64,000 nucleotides of DNA from Prevotella sp. CAG:1320. Lineage in GTDB: Bacteria; Bacteroidota; Bacteroidia; Bacteroidales; Bacteroidaceae. The stretch lies in contig FR882107.1 of assembly GCA_000435635.1 (NCBI GenBank), positions 11,314-75,313 on the forward strand, given 5' to 3'. Both the position numbers and the translations under genes were made by a program. Of the stretch, positions 36,014-46,220 are shown piece after piece (positions within the stretch are counted from its first letter, which is position 1; each line of letters starts with the position of its first letter). A model generated the notes under the pieces. That model was given only the letters and a program-made list of their open reading frames with translations, did not search any database and was not told the DNA's origin.

Positions 36014-36406
36014 CTAAGAGATGGAGTCTGGAAGGATTTCCTCAACCGAGGAAACCACGGAATCGGTGGCGGAACGACGATGCCAGGCGACGCGAATCAC
36101 ATGGCCATAGTCGGCATTGCCTTTCACATGGAGGGGCTTCCGCTTTCCCGCCATGATCGTGTCACGGCGGGAAGGATAGGAAACCAGTTGCAAGAGGGCA
36201 GGCGTAGAGCCATCGCCCACGTAAAAGATATCAGCACTGTCGCGAACAACTGCCACCTTGGCTACAGGTCTTGGCTTTGGTTGCTGGGGCCAAAAGACGC
36301 TCTCGGGTATCGTATCGCCCAAATCTTGTTCGGGACGCATCTTGCACGACACCGTAAAGCATACCACAAAGGCCAAGAGCGGAAAAAACAGCGGCAGTCT
36401 TCGCAT
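36014..36406 (-). CDS. Small lipoprotein, unknown
   Basis: The 130-residue protein has a lipobox near residue 20 (VVCFTVSC) and a short beta-rich body ending DSVVSSVEEILPDSIS. I recognise no family. It lies 13 bp downstream of the PepSY-like gene on the same strand. Confidence 0.6.
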   Translation of the reverse strand: MRRLPLFFPLLAFVVCFTVSCKMRPEQDLGDTIPESVFWPQQPKPRPVAKVAVVRDSADIFYVGDGSTPALLQLVSYPSRRDTIMAGKRKPLHVKGNADYGHVIRVAWHRRSATDSVVSSVEEILPDSIS

Positions 36407-36419
36407 GGCTCATGAAGGC

Positions 36420-36866
36420 CTAGAAATCGATGTCGATGGCCTGGAAGTTCTTGTTGAAGGTTATCTCCATACCCGTGGAGAGTTTCACCTCATACTCTGA
36501 ACGGTCTTTCTCCATCTCCATCACCTTGGCGTCGGGATAGTTCTGGGTCACGTAAGTCTTGATAGCGGAAGGAATCAATGCCACAGGCACCGCGCTGCGG
36601 CGGCAGTCCACCTCTGTCCAATTTCCATTGCGGTCGAATTCCACCTTGTCACCATTCGTGAACATCACGTCATAAGACTTGGTGAGCATACCATCCTGGA
36701 CAACCACGGCAATCTTCTTGCCCTTGAAGTTCTGGTTAATCACTTGTTGCGCCTTGGCGGGCAATTGGCTAACGGTGATAGGCTTGTCGTTGTCGGCAAT
36801 CAGGGGGGCCTGCCAAGCAATCACGGCCAGCAGCGCCACACTCAAAACACGAATCATCGTCTTCAT
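36420..36866 (-). CDS. PepSY-like periplasmic protein
   Basis: From ATG 36866 the 148-residue protein has a signal peptide (MKTMIRVLSVALLAVIAWQA) and two PepSY/BLIP-like repeats: VINQNFKGKKIAVVVQDGM and YVTQNYPDAKVMEMEKDRSE, each followed by VEFDRNGNW or ITFNKNFQAIDIDF. Such proteins may inhibit or assist extracytoplasmic proteases. It probably forms a two-gene unit with the lipoprotein downstream. Confidence 0.8.
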   Translation of the reverse strand: MKTMIRVLSVALLAVIAWQAPLIADNDKPITVSQLPAKAQQVINQNFKGKKIAVVVQDGMLTKSYDVMFTNGDKVEFDRNGNWTEVDCRRSAVPVALIPSAIKTYVTQNYPDAKVMEMEKDRSEYEVKLSTGMEITFNKNFQAIDIDF

Positions 36867-36984
36867 AATATTCCTTTCTTTAAAAATTAGTGTTGTCACA
36901 AAGATAATGAAATAATTACAAACTTGTATTTTCTCGTCAGGAATTATAGGCTATTTTAACAGCTTTTGACTAACCTTGCCAACT

Positions 36985-38373
36985 TCACTTGCCATCTCTA
37001 CACCTTTCAATCCCCTGAGAAGGTAAGGCAGAGGCTTCTTCCAAACGCATCTGGCGATTAAAAGCCGTAAAGAACGCGATACCCGCGAAGATTAAGCTGA
37101 CGGGGAATCCGAGCCAAACGCCCCGCAAACCAAAACCTAAATATATGCCAAAGAGCCAACTCACAGGCAACGACAGAACAAAATAGGAAACGAAAGCGAT
37201 GCGGACGAGTGGCTTAACGCAGCCCAACCCCCTGAGGGCATTGGCATAAGTGCACTGCATGCCATCGCCCAATTGCTGCAAAATCAGGAGGATGATGGTT
37301 TGGGAAACTAGATGGCATACTTCCGCGCTGTCGGTAAACCAATAGCTCACCGTATTCCGTAACAAGAAAACGGGCAAGGCCACGACACAGGCCACCACGA
37401 CTATCAGTTGAAAGCCTGAAGAAGCGGACAGGCGCACTGACGCTTGGTCATGTTGCCCATGGAAATGGCTCACACGGATGGCGACAGCGGAAGCCAAGCC
37501 CGTATACACCATATAGAAGAGCTGGGAGACGGTAATCATCACCTGGTGGGCCGCCAAGGCCGTGGTGCCAAGCCAGCCAACTAAAAGAGCGGCGAGGGAA
37601 AACGCCGCAGACTCCATCACCAGTTGCAATCCCGAAGGCCAGCTTACAGCATTAAAATGGGCAAAACCCGCACGAGTCATTCCTCCAGAAAAGAAACCGC
37701 GGGAATAGACCTTATAACGCCTGGCACAGAGAAACACCAAAAAGAAAGCCAAGGCCATGAGCACACGGGAGAACACCGTGGACAAGCCCGCGCCCAACAA
37801 TCCCAACTCAGGGAAACCCCAAGCGCCATAGATGAGCAGATAATTACCGAAGATATTGAGGACATTGCCTCCTAGCAGCACGCACATGGACACCTTGGTC
37901 TGGCCGAGCGCATCGAAAAACTGACGGAAAGTATTAGCCCAGCAGATAAATGGCATGGACAGAATGTTGACCAACAAATAGGGGCGCATCATTGGGAGCA
38001 ATTCCTCGGGTTGGCCCATATAGTCCAAACTGAAATAAAACACTGTCAGCAACGACAGCAAAAACAAAGCGAAGACCGTGTTGGCAACCAGTCCTTCACG
38101 CAAGGCGGGGGCTATAAGCGAGACTTCTCCCCTACCGTGATGACGGCCCACTATAGGCGTGACTCCATTGGCAAAGCCCACGGAGAACACCACGAAAAGC
38201 ATAAACATGTTATTGACGAAGCTGGCGGCCGCCAATTCCTGCATGCTATGGTGACCCACCATAAGCGTATCGGCGAATCCCAAAACGATATTACCCACTT
38301 GGCCGACAACTATGGGTAGGCCCAACGACAACAAGGCACGATAGTGGGGATAATGCTTAGCTAGAGAAATCAT
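36985..38373 (-). CDS. MATE-family multidrug/Na+ efflux transporter
   Basis: The 462-residue protein has about 12 membrane helices and MATE features: LGLPIVVGQVGNIVLGFADTLMVGHHS near the start, ASFVNNMFMLF, and a second half beginning about residue 240 (WPSGLQLVMESAAFSLAALLV). Substrate unknown. It is separated from rplQ by the ribosomal terminator. Confidence 0.9.
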   Translation of the reverse strand: MISLAKHYPHYRALLSLGLPIVVGQVGNIVLGFADTLMVGHHSMQELAAASFVNNMFMLFVVFSVGFANGVTPIVGRHHGRGEVSLIAPALREGLVANTVFALFLLSLLTVFYFSLDYMGQPEELLPMMRPYLLVNILSMPFICWANTFRQFFDALGQTKVSMCVLLGGNVLNIFGNYLLIYGAWGFPELGLLGAGLSTVFSRVLMALAFFLVFLCARRYKVYSRGFFSGGMTRAGFAHFNAVSWPSGLQLVMESAAFSLAALLVGWLGTTALAAHQVMITVSQLFYMVYTGLASAVAIRVSHFHGQHDQASVRLSASSGFQLIVVVACVVALPVFLLRNTVSYWFTDSAEVCHLVSQTIILLILQQLGDGMQCTYANALRGLGCVKPLVRIAFVSYFVLSLPVSWLFGIYLGFGLRGVWLGFPVSLIFAGIAFFTAFNRQMRLEEASALPSQGIERCRDGK

Positions 38374-38433
38374 AATGCCATATCCTCATTTTAACCCAAA
38401 AACAATGAAACGTGAAAACTTCAAAACATCAAA

Positions 38434-38463
38434 AAGCCCCCTGCGCATTCGCGCAGAGGGCTT
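38434..38463 (-). terminator. Terminator of the ribosomal protein operon
   Basis: Stem aagccccctgcgc (38434-38446) pairs with gcgcagagggctt (38451-38463) around a 4-nt loop, and the minus strand ends in ttttt. It lies 22 bp beyond the rplQ stop and closes the long translation gene run. Confidence 0.92.
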
Positions 38464-38484
38464 AAACCTTTATATCAAGGAAAA

Positions 38485-39009
38485 CTATTCAGCCTTCTTC
38501 TCCTCTGCGGGAGCCTCCTCCGCAGGTGCCTCTGCAGCGGGAGCAACTTCCTCTGCGGCAGCTACGGGCGCGGTTTCCTCAGCCTTGGCCTTGCGTCCAC
38601 CGCGGCGTGTACGCTTAGCGGTCTTGGGAGTCTTGGCCATATTCTCATCGAAGTCTACCAACTCAATGAAAGCGATCTCGGCTGCGTCACCTTTGCGGGT
38701 ACCCAACTTTATAACTCGGGTATAACCGCCTGGGCGATTGCCAATCTTCTCCGCGATTGTTGAGAAAAGCTCCTTGACAGCTTCCTTGTTCTGCAAATAG
38801 CGGAAGACTACACGACGAGAGGTAGTGGTGTCGTTCTTGCAACGGGTAATGAGCGGCTCCACGTACATCTTCAAGGCCTTGGCCTTGGCAAGAGTCGTAG
38901 TGATTCTTTTGTGCTCGCTCAAGATGAGGGAGATAGCCATATTGGCTAACATCGCGTCACGATGGGAGGCAGTACGACTCAAGTGGTTGAATTTCTTATT
39001 GTGTCTCAT
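38485..39009 (-). CDS. rplQ: 50S ribosomal protein L17
   Basis: The 174-residue protein has the L17 core ([52 protein letters not shown]) and, beyond residue about 125, an Ala/Glu/Pro-rich tail ([18 protein letters not shown]) not found in Escherichia coli L17 (about 127 residues). It binds 23S rRNA near the exit tunnel. Last gene of the alpha operon, 23 bp after rpoA. Confidence 0.97.
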   Translation of the reverse strand: MRHNKKFNHLSRTASHRDAMLANMAISLILSEHKRITTTLAKAKALKMYVEPLITRCKNDTTTSRRVVFRYLQNKEAVKELFSTIAEKIGNRPGGYTRVIKLGTRKGDAAEIAFIELVDFDENMAKTPKTAKRTRRGGRKAKAEETAPVAAAEEVAPAAEAPAEEAPAEEKKAE

Positions 39010-39032
39010 TTTAATGTTTCTTGATTACGGAC

Positions 39033-40025
39033 TTATTCCTTGTCCAATTTATACTTTGTGATGTCAGTTCCAAAAGACAGATTCAGACTCTCGAGCAAAT
39101 CATCAAGCTCAGTGAGCGATTTCTTACCAAAGTTGCGGAACTTCAAGAGATCAGTCTTATTGTATTGCACCAAGTCACCCAAGGTCTCCACGTCGGCTGC
39201 CTTAAGGCAGTTAAGCGCACGAACAGAAAGGTTCATGTCCACCAAACGGGTCTTGAGTAATTGACGCATATGCAATATCTCCTCATCAAACTCCTGGTTG
39301 TTCTCGGCATCAGGATTCTCCAGGGAGATCTTCTCGTCAGAGAACAACATGAAATGATAGATAAGGATCTTCGCGGACTCTTTCAGCGCGTCTTTGGGGC
39401 TAATGGAACCATCCGTCGTCACCTCGATAACAAGCTTATCATAGTCGGTCTTTTGCTCAACACGATATGGCTCTACCGAGTATCTGACGTTGCGGATAGG
39501 GGTGTAGATGGAATCGATGGGAAGTACATTGACCTCTGTGCAGAACTCACGGTTTTCCTCTGCGGGAACATAACCACGACCTTTGTTGATTGTAAGGTCT
39601 ATCTGCATGGAAGCCTTCGAATCCAAATGACAAATCACCAAATCGGGATTTAACACTTCAAATCCAGTCAGATACTTGCCTATATCACCTGCCTTGAACT
39701 CTGTAGAGTTTTCAACCGTGATACTAACTTTCTCGTTTTCGAACTCTTCTACTACTTGCTTGAACCGAACTTGCTTCAAGTTCAAGATAATGTTAGTCAC
39801 GTCTTCCTTTACACCTGGTACTGAAGAGAACTCATGCTCAACACCGCCAATGTGCACGGTATTGATGGCATAGCCCTCCAGTGAGGAAAGGAGAATGCGG
39901 CGCAAAGCATTACCAATGGTAACACCAAAGCCAGGCTCAAGTGGACGGAACTCAAACTTTCCGAACTTGTCATTAGCCTCTAACATTACAACCTTATCGG
40001 GCTTTTGAAATGCTAATATCGCCAT
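39033..40025 (-). CDS. rpoA: RNA polymerase alpha subunit
   Basis: The 330-residue protein has the alpha N-terminal domain ([36 protein letters not shown]) and a C-terminal domain with [20 protein letters not shown] and [16 protein letters not shown], which binds UP elements and activators. It is transcribed from the ribosomal cluster, 11 bp after rpsD. Confidence 0.98.
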   Translation of the reverse strand: MAILAFQKPDKVVMLEANDKFGKFEFRPLEPGFGVTIGNALRRILLSSLEGYAINTVHIGGVEHEFSSVPGVKEDVTNIILNLKQVRFKQVVEEFENEKVSITVENSTEFKAGDIGKYLTGFEVLNPDLVICHLDSKASMQIDLTINKGRGYVPAEENREFCTEVNVLPIDSIYTPIRNVRYSVEPYRVEQKTDYDKLVIEVTTDGSISPKDALKESAKILIYHFMLFSDEKISLENPDAENNQEFDEEILHMRQLLKTRLVDMNLSVRALNCLKAADVETLGDLVQYNKTDLLKFRNFGKKSLTELDDLLESLNLSFGTDITKYKLDKE

Positions 40026-40036
40026 TAATTCAATGA

Positions 40037-40642
40037 TTATTTAGAGTACAACTCAACGATTAACTGCTCCTTGATGTTCTCAGGAATGTCGGCACGCTCG
40101 GGCTTGTGAAGGAACTTACCGCACTTTGCGTTATCGTCCCACTCCAACCAAGGATACTTGCTGTGATTGTAACCTGCCAAAGCAGCCTCAATCACCTCGA
40201 GAGACTTGGCCTTCTCACGAACACCTACCACCATGCCAGGCTTTACAGAGAAAGAAGGAATGTTAACCACCCTGCCGTCAACAACGATATGCTTGTGGCT
40301 AACCAACTGGCGAGCAGCGGCACGAGTGGGAGCTATACCCAAACGGAATACCACGTTGTCTAAACGGCTCTCCAGATTCTGCAGCAGCACCTCACCTGTA
40401 ATACCATCGGCCTTGGCAGCCTTCTCGAACATATTACGGAACTGACGCTCAAGTACACCATAAGTATACTTGGCCTTTTGCTTCTCTGCCAACATGACAC
40501 CATATTCAGACATCTTTCTACGACGGCTGTTGCCATGCTGTCCAGGAGGGAAGTTTCTTCTGGACAAAACTTTGTCTGCGCCGAAAATGGGCTCACCAAA
40601 ACGACGCGCAATCTTAGATTTCGGACCTATGTATCTTGCCAT
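40037..40642 (-). CDS. rpsD: 30S ribosomal protein S4
   Basis: The 201-residue protein starts [17 protein letters not shown] and has the S4 RNA-binding domain ([31 protein letters not shown]). S4 nucleates 30S assembly and, in enterobacteria, represses the alpha operon. The start region lacks the zinc-finger cysteines. Confidence 0.98.
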   Translation of the reverse strand: MARYIGPKSKIARRFGEPIFGADKVLSRRNFPPGQHGNSRRRKMSEYGVMLAEKQKAKYTYGVLERQFRNMFEKAAKADGITGEVLLQNLESRLDNVVFRLGIAPTRAAARQLVSHKHIVVDGRVVNIPSFSVKPGMVVGVREKAKSLEVIEAALAGYNHSKYPWLEWDDNAKCGKFLHKPERADIPENIKEQLIVELYSK

Positions 40643-40683
40643 AATATATAAATAAATGCTTGTGTGTAAATGTCAAGAATGGA

Positions 40684-41073
40684 TTAAACGCGGCGGCGCT
40701 TGGGAGGACGGCAGCCATTGTGGGGCAATGGAGTCACATCAATAATCTCTGTGACCTCGATTCCTGCGCCATGCACGGCACGGATAGCGGACTCACGTCC
40801 GTTTCCAGGACCCTTGACATAAGCTTTCACCTTGCGCAAACCCAAGTCAAACGCAACTTTCGCACAATCCTCAGCAGCCATCTGAGCAGCATAGGGAGTG
40901 TTCTTCTTTGAGCCACGGAAACCCATCTTTCCTGCAGAAGACCAAGAAATGACTTGGCCTTCACTATTCGTCAAAGATACGATGATATTATTAAAAGAGC
41001 TGTGAACGTGGAGTTGACCAAGAGCGTCAATACGCACGTTTCTCTTCTTGGAAGTCGTTTTTGTCTTTGCCAT
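40684..41073 (-). CDS. rpsK: 30S ribosomal protein S11
   Basis: The 129-residue protein has [41 protein letters not shown] and the basic end [10 protein letters not shown]. It lines the platform at the mRNA exit. It begins 20 bp after rpsM. Confidence 0.98.
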   Translation of the reverse strand: MAKTKTTSKKRNVRIDALGQLHVHSSFNNIIVSLTNSEGQVISWSSAGKMGFRGSKKNTPYAAQMAAEDCAKVAFDLGLRKVKAYVKGPGNGRESAIRAVHGAGIEVTEIIDVTPLPHNGCRPPKRRRV

Positions 41074-41093
41074 AATGTCAATCCTCCTTCAGA

Positions 41094-41474
41094 TTACTTA
41101 GTAGCCTTCTTCTTGTTAGCGACAGTCTTCTTCTTTCCCTTGCGGGTACGTGCGTTGTTCTTCGTGCTCTGACCACGAACGGGAAGACCATTGCGATGCC
41201 TAATACCACGATAGCAACCTATGTCCATCAATCGCTTGATGTTCATTTGGATCTCGGAACGGAGATCACCTTCTACCTTGTACTCAGCTCCGATAATCTC
41301 ACGGATTTTGGCTGCCTGGTCATCAGACCATTCGTTGACTTTCAAGTCACGGCTCACGCCTGCCTTATCCAATATCTTTGCTGAACTACTTCGACCTATA
41401 CCATAGATATAGGTCAATGCGATTTCGCCACGCTTATTCTGGGGCAAATCTACTCCAACAATTCTTATTGCCAT
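41094..41474 (-). CDS. rpsM: 30S ribosomal protein S13
   Basis: The 126-residue protein has [20 protein letters not shown] and the [20 protein letters not shown] motif that contacts the P-site tRNA and 16S rRNA. It forms the bridge B1 with the large subunit. A 96-bp gap precedes it. Confidence 0.98.
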   Translation of the reverse strand: MAIRIVGVDLPQNKRGEIALTYIYGIGRSSSAKILDKAGVSRDLKVNEWSDDQAAKIREIIGAEYKVEGDLRSEIQMNIKRLMDIGCYRGIRHRNGLPVRGQSTKNNARTRKGKKKTVANKKKATK

Positions 41475-41570
41475 TGTAATAAATAATGATTAAATAAACT
41501 TTTACCTGTTAAAGGCCTGCAAAATTACGAAGATTTTCCGACATCAACGCACTTTTACAGAAAATTAACA

Positions 41571-41687
41571 TTAACCCTGGCGCAACTTGTACTTAGGGTT
41601 TTTCTTGTTGATGACAAACAAGCGACCCTTGCGACGTACGATCTTGCAGTCGGGAGTACGCTTTTTCAATGATGCTCTTGTTTTCAT
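41571..41687 (-). CDS. rpmJ: 50S ribosomal protein L36
   Basis: A 38-residue gene starting [15 protein letters not shown] and ending KYKLRQG. Only one cysteine of the four zinc ligands remains, so this is the zinc-independent (C-minus) form. It lies 20 bp after infA. Confidence 0.96.
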   Translation of the reverse strand: MKTRASLKKRTPDCKIVRRKGRLFVINKKNPKYKLRQG

Positions 41688-41707
41688 ATCCTTGGAATAA
41701 TAGATGG

Positions 41708-41926
41708 TTATTTGTATCTAAATACTATTCTGCCCTTTGTCAAATCGTAGGGACTCATCTCTACTTTCACTTTATCTCCAGGCAATATCTTAATGTAATG
41801 CATGCGCATCTTACCAGATATATGCGCCGTAATATCTACACCATTTTCCAACTCAACGCGGAACATTGCGTTGGACAATGCCTCAACGATGGTACCGTCT
41901 TGCTCTATTGCAGATTGTTTTGCCAT
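41708..41926 (-). CDS. infA: Translation initiation factor IF-1
   Basis: The 72-residue protein has the S1-fold of IF-1: [40 protein letters not shown] and [14 protein letters not shown]. It blocks the A site during initiation. It starts 3 bp after map. Confidence 0.97.
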   Translation of the reverse strand: MAKQSAIEQDGTIVEALSNAMFRVELENGVDITAHISGKMRMHYIKILPGDKVKVEMSPYDLTKGRIVFRYK

Positions 41927-41929
41927 ATA

Positions 41930-42730
41930 TTAATTGTTTTCTCTTTCAAATTGTTCTATTTCCTTAAACGAAGACAATATCTCAGCCTCACCTTGTCTTA
42001 TCACAATGGTATGTTCAAAATGGGCAGCAGGCTTCATGTCCCGTGTAATGATTCCCCATTTATCGGGAAGCAAGAACACCCTGCGGTCTCCCATCGTAAC
42101 CATCGGTTCAATCGCAATGCACATACTGGACTTTAACATCACACCCGAGCCTTCACTTCCATAATTGGGCACTTGAGGCTCCTCGTGCATATCACGACCA
42201 ACACCATGACCCGTGAATTCTCTTACGATTCCGTATCCATGACTCTCACAATACGTCTGCACAGCGTGACCTATATCACCCACATGCCTTCCCGCTATAG
42301 CCACCTCAATCCCTTTATACAAGGATTCCTTAGTGGTAGCCAAAAGCCTCTTGACTTCTGGGGCAACTTCGCCTACGCAAAACGTATAACAGCTATCACC
42401 ATTAAACCCATCCAACAAAGCACCACAATCAATCGAGATGATATCACCCTCACGTAGTACCTGTTTATCACTGGGTATGCCATGGACTACAACCTCATTT
42501 ACCGAGGTGCAAATACTGGCGGGGAATGGTGATCCAAATGGATTGGGGTAGCCCATGAAAGTAGGGACTGCCCCATGGTCTCGGATAAACTCTTCGGCCA
42601 ATTGATCCAATTGGAGGGTTGTTACACCCGGTCTAATATGTCTACCTAATTCCGCAAGCGTAGCTCCTACGAGCTGATTGGCCTTGCGCATCAAGTCTAT
42701 CTCATCTTCTGTCTTTAGGAATATTGACAT
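41930..42730 (-). CDS. map: Methionine aminopeptidase type I
   Basis: The 266-residue protein has metal ligands in the order Asp, Asp, His, Glu, Glu: SIDCGALLDGFNGDSCYTF, FTGHGVGRDMHEEPQVPN and AIEPMV. It removes the start methionine from nascent chains. It follows secY by 14 bp, as in many bacteria. Confidence 0.97.
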   Translation of the reverse strand: MSIFLKTEDEIDLMRKANQLVGATLAELGRHIRPGVTTLQLDQLAEEFIRDHGAVPTFMGYPNPFGSPFPASICTSVNEVVVHGIPSDKQVLREGDIISIDCGALLDGFNGDSCYTFCVGEVAPEVKRLLATTKESLYKGIEVAIAGRHVGDIGHAVQTYCESHGYGIVREFTGHGVGRDMHEEPQVPNYGSEGSGVMLKSSMCIAIEPMVTMGDRRVFLLPDKWGIITRDMKPAAHFEHTIVIRQGEAEILSSFKEIEQFERENN

Positions 42731-42744
42731 TCAAAAAGATATGA

Positions 42745-44079
42745 TCAATAGGCAGAAACACCACCCTGGCGAGTATGACCAGAATTAAGCAAACCATCGT
42801 AATGACGCATCATCAAATGGCTCTCTATCTGTTGCAATGAGTCGATAACGACACCGACAAGTATCAACAAAGACGTTCCTCCGAAGAACTGAGCAAAGCC
42901 TTGCTGCACATCTAGCAGGCTAGCCAAAGCCGGCATGATGGCAATAAAAGCTATGAAGAGTGAACCAGGGAATGTAATACGAGACATCACGGTATCGATA
43001 TAATCTGCAGTATCCTTACCAGGTTTCACGCCAGGGATAAAACCATTGTTTCGTTTCATGTCCTCTGCCATCTGGGTAGGATTAAGCGTGATAGCCGTGT
43101 AAAAATAGGTGAACGCAACCACGAGGACAACATACACCGCATTATACAAGAAGCTATTTGTATCCAAAAGCTGACGCATAACATTGCTAGTATTATCCGT
43201 ATTGAAGCGAACGATGGTCAAAGGAATGAACATCAATGCCTGCGCAAAGATGATTGGCATTACATTGGCCGCGAACAACTTTAAGGGGATATACTGGCGT
43301 GCACCGCCATATTGCTTGTTACCGACAACACGCTTAGCATACTGAACAGGAATTTTGCGAACACCTTGCACCAATAAGATAGAAGCGCAAACAACAAGGT
43401 AAAGGATAATCAACTCCACGACAAACATGATGATACCTCCACCAGTAATTACCTGCAAACGAGAGGTAAACTCCTGGATAAACGCCTGAGGAAGACGTGC
43501 GATAATACCAATCATAATTATCAAGGAGACTCCATTACCTACGCCCTTATCAGTGATTCGCTCACCAAGCCAAAGCACGAACATACTGCCTGCGGCAAGA
43601 ATGATAGTTGCGGGAACCATGAATGCCGTCCAACTAATGCCTACCAAAGCATCATGGGCCTGCATCTTCAAGTTCAAGAGGTAACTAGGAGCCTGGAACA
43701 GCAGGATTGCCACCGTCAAGATCCTAGTATACCATTGTATCTTCTTGCGACCACTTTCACCCTCGCGCTGCATCTTTTGGAAATAAGGCACAGCAACGGC
43801 AAGCAGCTGCATAACGATAGATGCTGAGATGTAAGGCATGATTCCCAACGCAAACATTGATGCGTTAGAAAACGCTCCACCGGAGAACATATCTAGAAGA
43901 GACATCAATCCTCCCTCTGTCTGACTACGCAAGTTGCCTAGCGCAACGGGGTCAATACCAGGAAGCACGACAAACGAACCAAAACGATATACTGCCGTGA
44001 AAAGGAAAGTGACAAGGAGTCGCTGACGCAAATCCTCAATCTTCCAACAGTTCTTCAGTGTCTCAATAAACTTTTTCAT
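42745..44079 (-). CDS. secY: Protein translocase subunit SecY
   Basis: The 444-residue protein has 10 membrane helices, the plug-region GGLMSLLDMFSGGAFSNASM, and the cytoplasmic loops QYAKRVVGNKQYGGARQ and GVKPGKDTADYID. It forms the Sec channel. It starts 8 bp after rplO. Confidence 0.98.
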   Translation of the reverse strand: MKKFIETLKNCWKIEDLRQRLLVTFLFTAVYRFGSFVVLPGIDPVALGNLRSQTEGGLMSLLDMFSGGAFSNASMFALGIMPYISASIVMQLLAVAVPYFQKMQREGESGRKKIQWYTRILTVAILLFQAPSYLLNLKMQAHDALVGISWTAFMVPATIILAAGSMFVLWLGERITDKGVGNGVSLIIMIGIIARLPQAFIQEFTSRLQVITGGGIIMFVVELIILYLVVCASILLVQGVRKIPVQYAKRVVGNKQYGGARQYIPLKLFAANVMPIIFAQALMFIPLTIVRFNTDNTSNVMRQLLDTNSFLYNAVYVVLVVAFTYFYTAITLNPTQMAEDMKRNNGFIPGVKPGKDTADYIDTVMSRITFPGSLFIAFIAIMPALASLLDVQQGFAQFFGGTSLLILVGVVIDSLQQIESHLMMRHYDGLLNSGHTRQGGVSAY

Positions 44080-44087
44080 CTACGTTA

Positions 44088-44534
44088 TTAGATTATTGTC
44101 ACGCTACCACCCACAGCCTTGATAGCCTCTTCGGCTGACTTGGAGAAAGCGTTAGCTTCAACTTCCAGTTTTGCTTTCAATTCACCTTTACCAAGTATCT
44201 TTACCAACACCTTACCTTTAGCAAAGCCAGCCTCCTTCAACTCAGCGAGACCTATCTTGCTAAGGTTCTTACTCTCGGCAAGAGCCTGAAGTGTAGACAA
44301 ATTAACTGCCTGGTATTCCTTATGATTTATATTCTTAAATCCAAACTTGGGAACTCGACGTTGCAAGGGCATCTGACCACCCTCAAAACCAATCTTCCTC
44401 TTATAACCAGAGCGAGCCTTGGCACCCTTATGTCCACGGGTAGAGGTTCCTCCCAATCCAGAACCTGGACCTCGACCAATACGACGACGTGAATGGGTAG
44501 AGCCTGCAGCTGGTTTCAATGTATGTAATTTCAT
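44088..44534 (-). CDS. rplO: 50S ribosomal protein L15
   Basis: The 148-residue protein has the glycine-rich GRGPGSGLGGTSTRGHKGAK and FEGGQMPLQRRVPKFGF motifs. It binds domain II of 23S rRNA and is a late assembly protein. It starts 23 bp after rpmD. Confidence 0.98.
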   Translation of the reverse strand: MKLHTLKPAAGSTHSRRRIGRGPGSGLGGTSTRGHKGAKARSGYKRKIGFEGGQMPLQRRVPKFGFKNINHKEYQAVNLSTLQALAESKNLSKIGLAELKEAGFAKGKVLVKILGKGELKAKLEVEANAFSKSAEEAIKAVGGSVTII

Positions 44535-44557
44535 AATTACTCCTTTTAAAAGTTATA

Positions 44558-44734
44558 TTACTCAACGATGGTAACCAAATGATGAACCTTGCGAATCATT
44601 CCACGGATGCTGGGAGTATCCTCTACCTCAACAACCTGGGAGATCCTGTGAAGTCCGAGAGATAGCAATGTACGCTTTTGGTCTACAGGCGCACCTATTC
44701 TACTCTTTATCTGCTTGATCTTAATTGTTGCCAT
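44558..44734 (-). CDS. rpmD: 50S ribosomal protein L30
   Basis: From ATG 44734 (MATIKIKQIKSRIGAP) the protein has 58 residues with RTLLSLGLHRISQVVEVEDT, the L30 core. The upstream in-frame start at 44752 would overlap the rpsE stop and is not preferred. Confidence 0.96.
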   Translation of the reverse strand: MATIKIKQIKSRIGAPVDQKRTLLSLGLHRISQVVEVEDTPSIRGMIRKVHHLVTIVE

Positions 44735-44751
44735 ATAATCTACTCTCCTCA

Positions 44752-45264
44752 TTAACCGTTAAACACCTTGTCCAGACTGACACCACGCATGGCCGCAATA
44801 GTATGAGCATCACGCATCTCCGCCAAGGCTCCAATTGTAGCCTTCACCAAGTTGTGAGCATTGGAGGAACCCTTTGACTTTGCGATGACATCCTTAACAC
44901 CCACACTCTCCAAAACCGCACGCATGGCACCACCTGCTTTCACACCAGTACCAGGAGCGGCAGGTTTCAAAAGAACCCTTGCGCCACCAAAGGAATATTC
45001 AATTTCATGAGGCACAGTACCTTTCAACACAGGTACCTTGACAAGATTCTTCTTTGCAGCCTCTGTGCCTTTGGCTATCGCAGCGGAAACCTCACCTGCC
45101 TTACCAAGACCATAACCGATAACGCCATTACCGTCACCTACCACAACTATGGCCGCGAAGGTGAAAGTACGTCCACCCTTGGTAACCTTCGTCACGCGGT
45201 TGATGGCAACCAAACGATCTTTCAGTTCGATGTCACTATTTACTTTTACTCTATTCATTGCCAT
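44752..45264 (-). CDS. rpsE: 30S ribosomal protein S5
   Basis: The 170-residue protein has the S5 double-stranded RNA domain ([37 protein letters not shown]) and [16 protein letters not shown]. It is important for decoding accuracy. It starts 6 bp after rplR. Confidence 0.98.
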   Translation of the reverse strand: MAMNRVKVNSDIELKDRLVAINRVTKVTKGGRTFTFAAIVVVGDGNGVIGYGLGKAGEVSAAIAKGTEAAKKNLVKVPVLKGTVPHEIEYSFGGARVLLKPAAPGTGVKAGGAMRAVLESVGVKDVIAKSKGSSNAHNLVKATIGALAEMRDAHTIAAMRGVSLDKVFNG

Positions 45265-45270
45265 AATCGT

Positions 45271-45615
45271 TTAAAAGTTAAGACCTCCCTTACGAGCAGC
45301 GTCAGCCAACTCCTTTACACGACCGTGATACAAGTAACCGTTACGATCAAAAACCACAGACTCGATACCTGCAGCCTTGGCCTTCTCTGCCACCAACTCG
45401 CCCACTTTCTGAGCTTGTTGTTGCTTTGGCATCTTCTCCATTCCGAGAGAAGAAGCAGAAGCTAACGTGGTACCTGTCAAATCGTTAATCACTTGCGCAT
45501 AAATCTGTTTGTTGGAACGAAATACGCTCAAACGGGGACGTTCGGCAGTACCCTTTATCTTTTTACGAATGCGAAACTTTATCTTAATTCGTCTTTCTAT
45601 CTTATTTGTACTCAT
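45271..45615 (-). CDS. rplR: 50S ribosomal protein L18
   Basis: The 114-residue protein has [20 protein letters not shown] and [20 protein letters not shown]. It binds 5S rRNA. It starts 18 bp after rplF. Confidence 0.98.
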   Translation of the reverse strand: MSTNKIERRIKIKFRIRKKIKGTAERPRLSVFRSNKQIYAQVINDLTGTTLASASSLGMEKMPKQQQAQKVGELVAEKAKAAGIESVVFDRNGYLYHGRVKELADAARKGGLNF

Positions 45616-45633
45616 AATCGTAAACTTTAAAAA

Positions 45634-46206
45634 TTACTTAGCTGCAGCGGTCTTACCAGACTTTCTGCGAATAACCTCTCCCTTGAAGAGGATTCCTTTA
45701 CCTTTATAAGGCTCAGGCATACGGAAAGAACGAATTTTCGCACAGATGAGTCCGAGCAACTGCTTGTCGCATGACTCTAATATAATGAGGGGATTCTGAT
45801 TTCTCTCAGACTTTGTTTCAACCTTTACCTCACTAGGAAGCTGGATGAAAATGGGGTGCGTATATCCCAAAGTAAGCTCAATAAGGTTACCTTGGTTAGA
45901 AACACGATAACCCACACCTACAAGTTCTAGCTCCTTCTTGTATCCTTCACTAACTCCAATAACCATATTATTGACAAGTGAACGATACAAACCATGAAAA
46001 GCTTGCTTCTGCTTATAGTTTACGGGGCTATTTTCATCTATCTCAAGAGTTATCACTCCATCTTGGTTAGTGAACTTTATTGAAGGATCAATCTTTTGCG
46101 AAAGTTCTCCCTTCGGTCCTTTTACAGACACTACATTAGTAGCAGCATCAAAATTCACCGTAACACCTGCGGGGATGTTGATTGGCAACTTACCTATTCT
46201 AGACAT
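45634..46206 (-). CDS. rplF: 50S ribosomal protein L6
   Basis: The 190-residue protein has two tandem L6 domains and the end PEPYKGKGILFKGEVIRRKS (PxPYKGKG). It lies near the sarcin-ricin loop and the factor-binding site. It starts 14 bp after rpsH. Confidence 0.98.
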   Translation of the reverse strand: MSRIGKLPINIPAGVTVNFDAATNVVSVKGPKGELSQKIDPSIKFTNQDGVITLEIDENSPVNYKQKQAFHGLYRSLVNNMVIGVSEGYKKELELVGVGYRVSNQGNLIELTLGYTHPIFIQLPSEVKVETKSERNQNPLIILESCDKQLLGLICAKIRSFRMPEPYKGKGILFKGEVIRRKSGKTAAAK

Positions 46207-46220
46207 ACTCTATCCTCCAA

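Noticed and set aside
35794..36045. 83-codon minus-strand frame through the nested inverted repeat
   Set aside because: No recognisable domain, and the sequence is dominated by the inverted arms.
36880..36984. Possible small gene between the PepSY-like and MATE genes
   Set aside because: No frame with a plausible start and length; the stretch is AT-rich and looks like promoter sequence.
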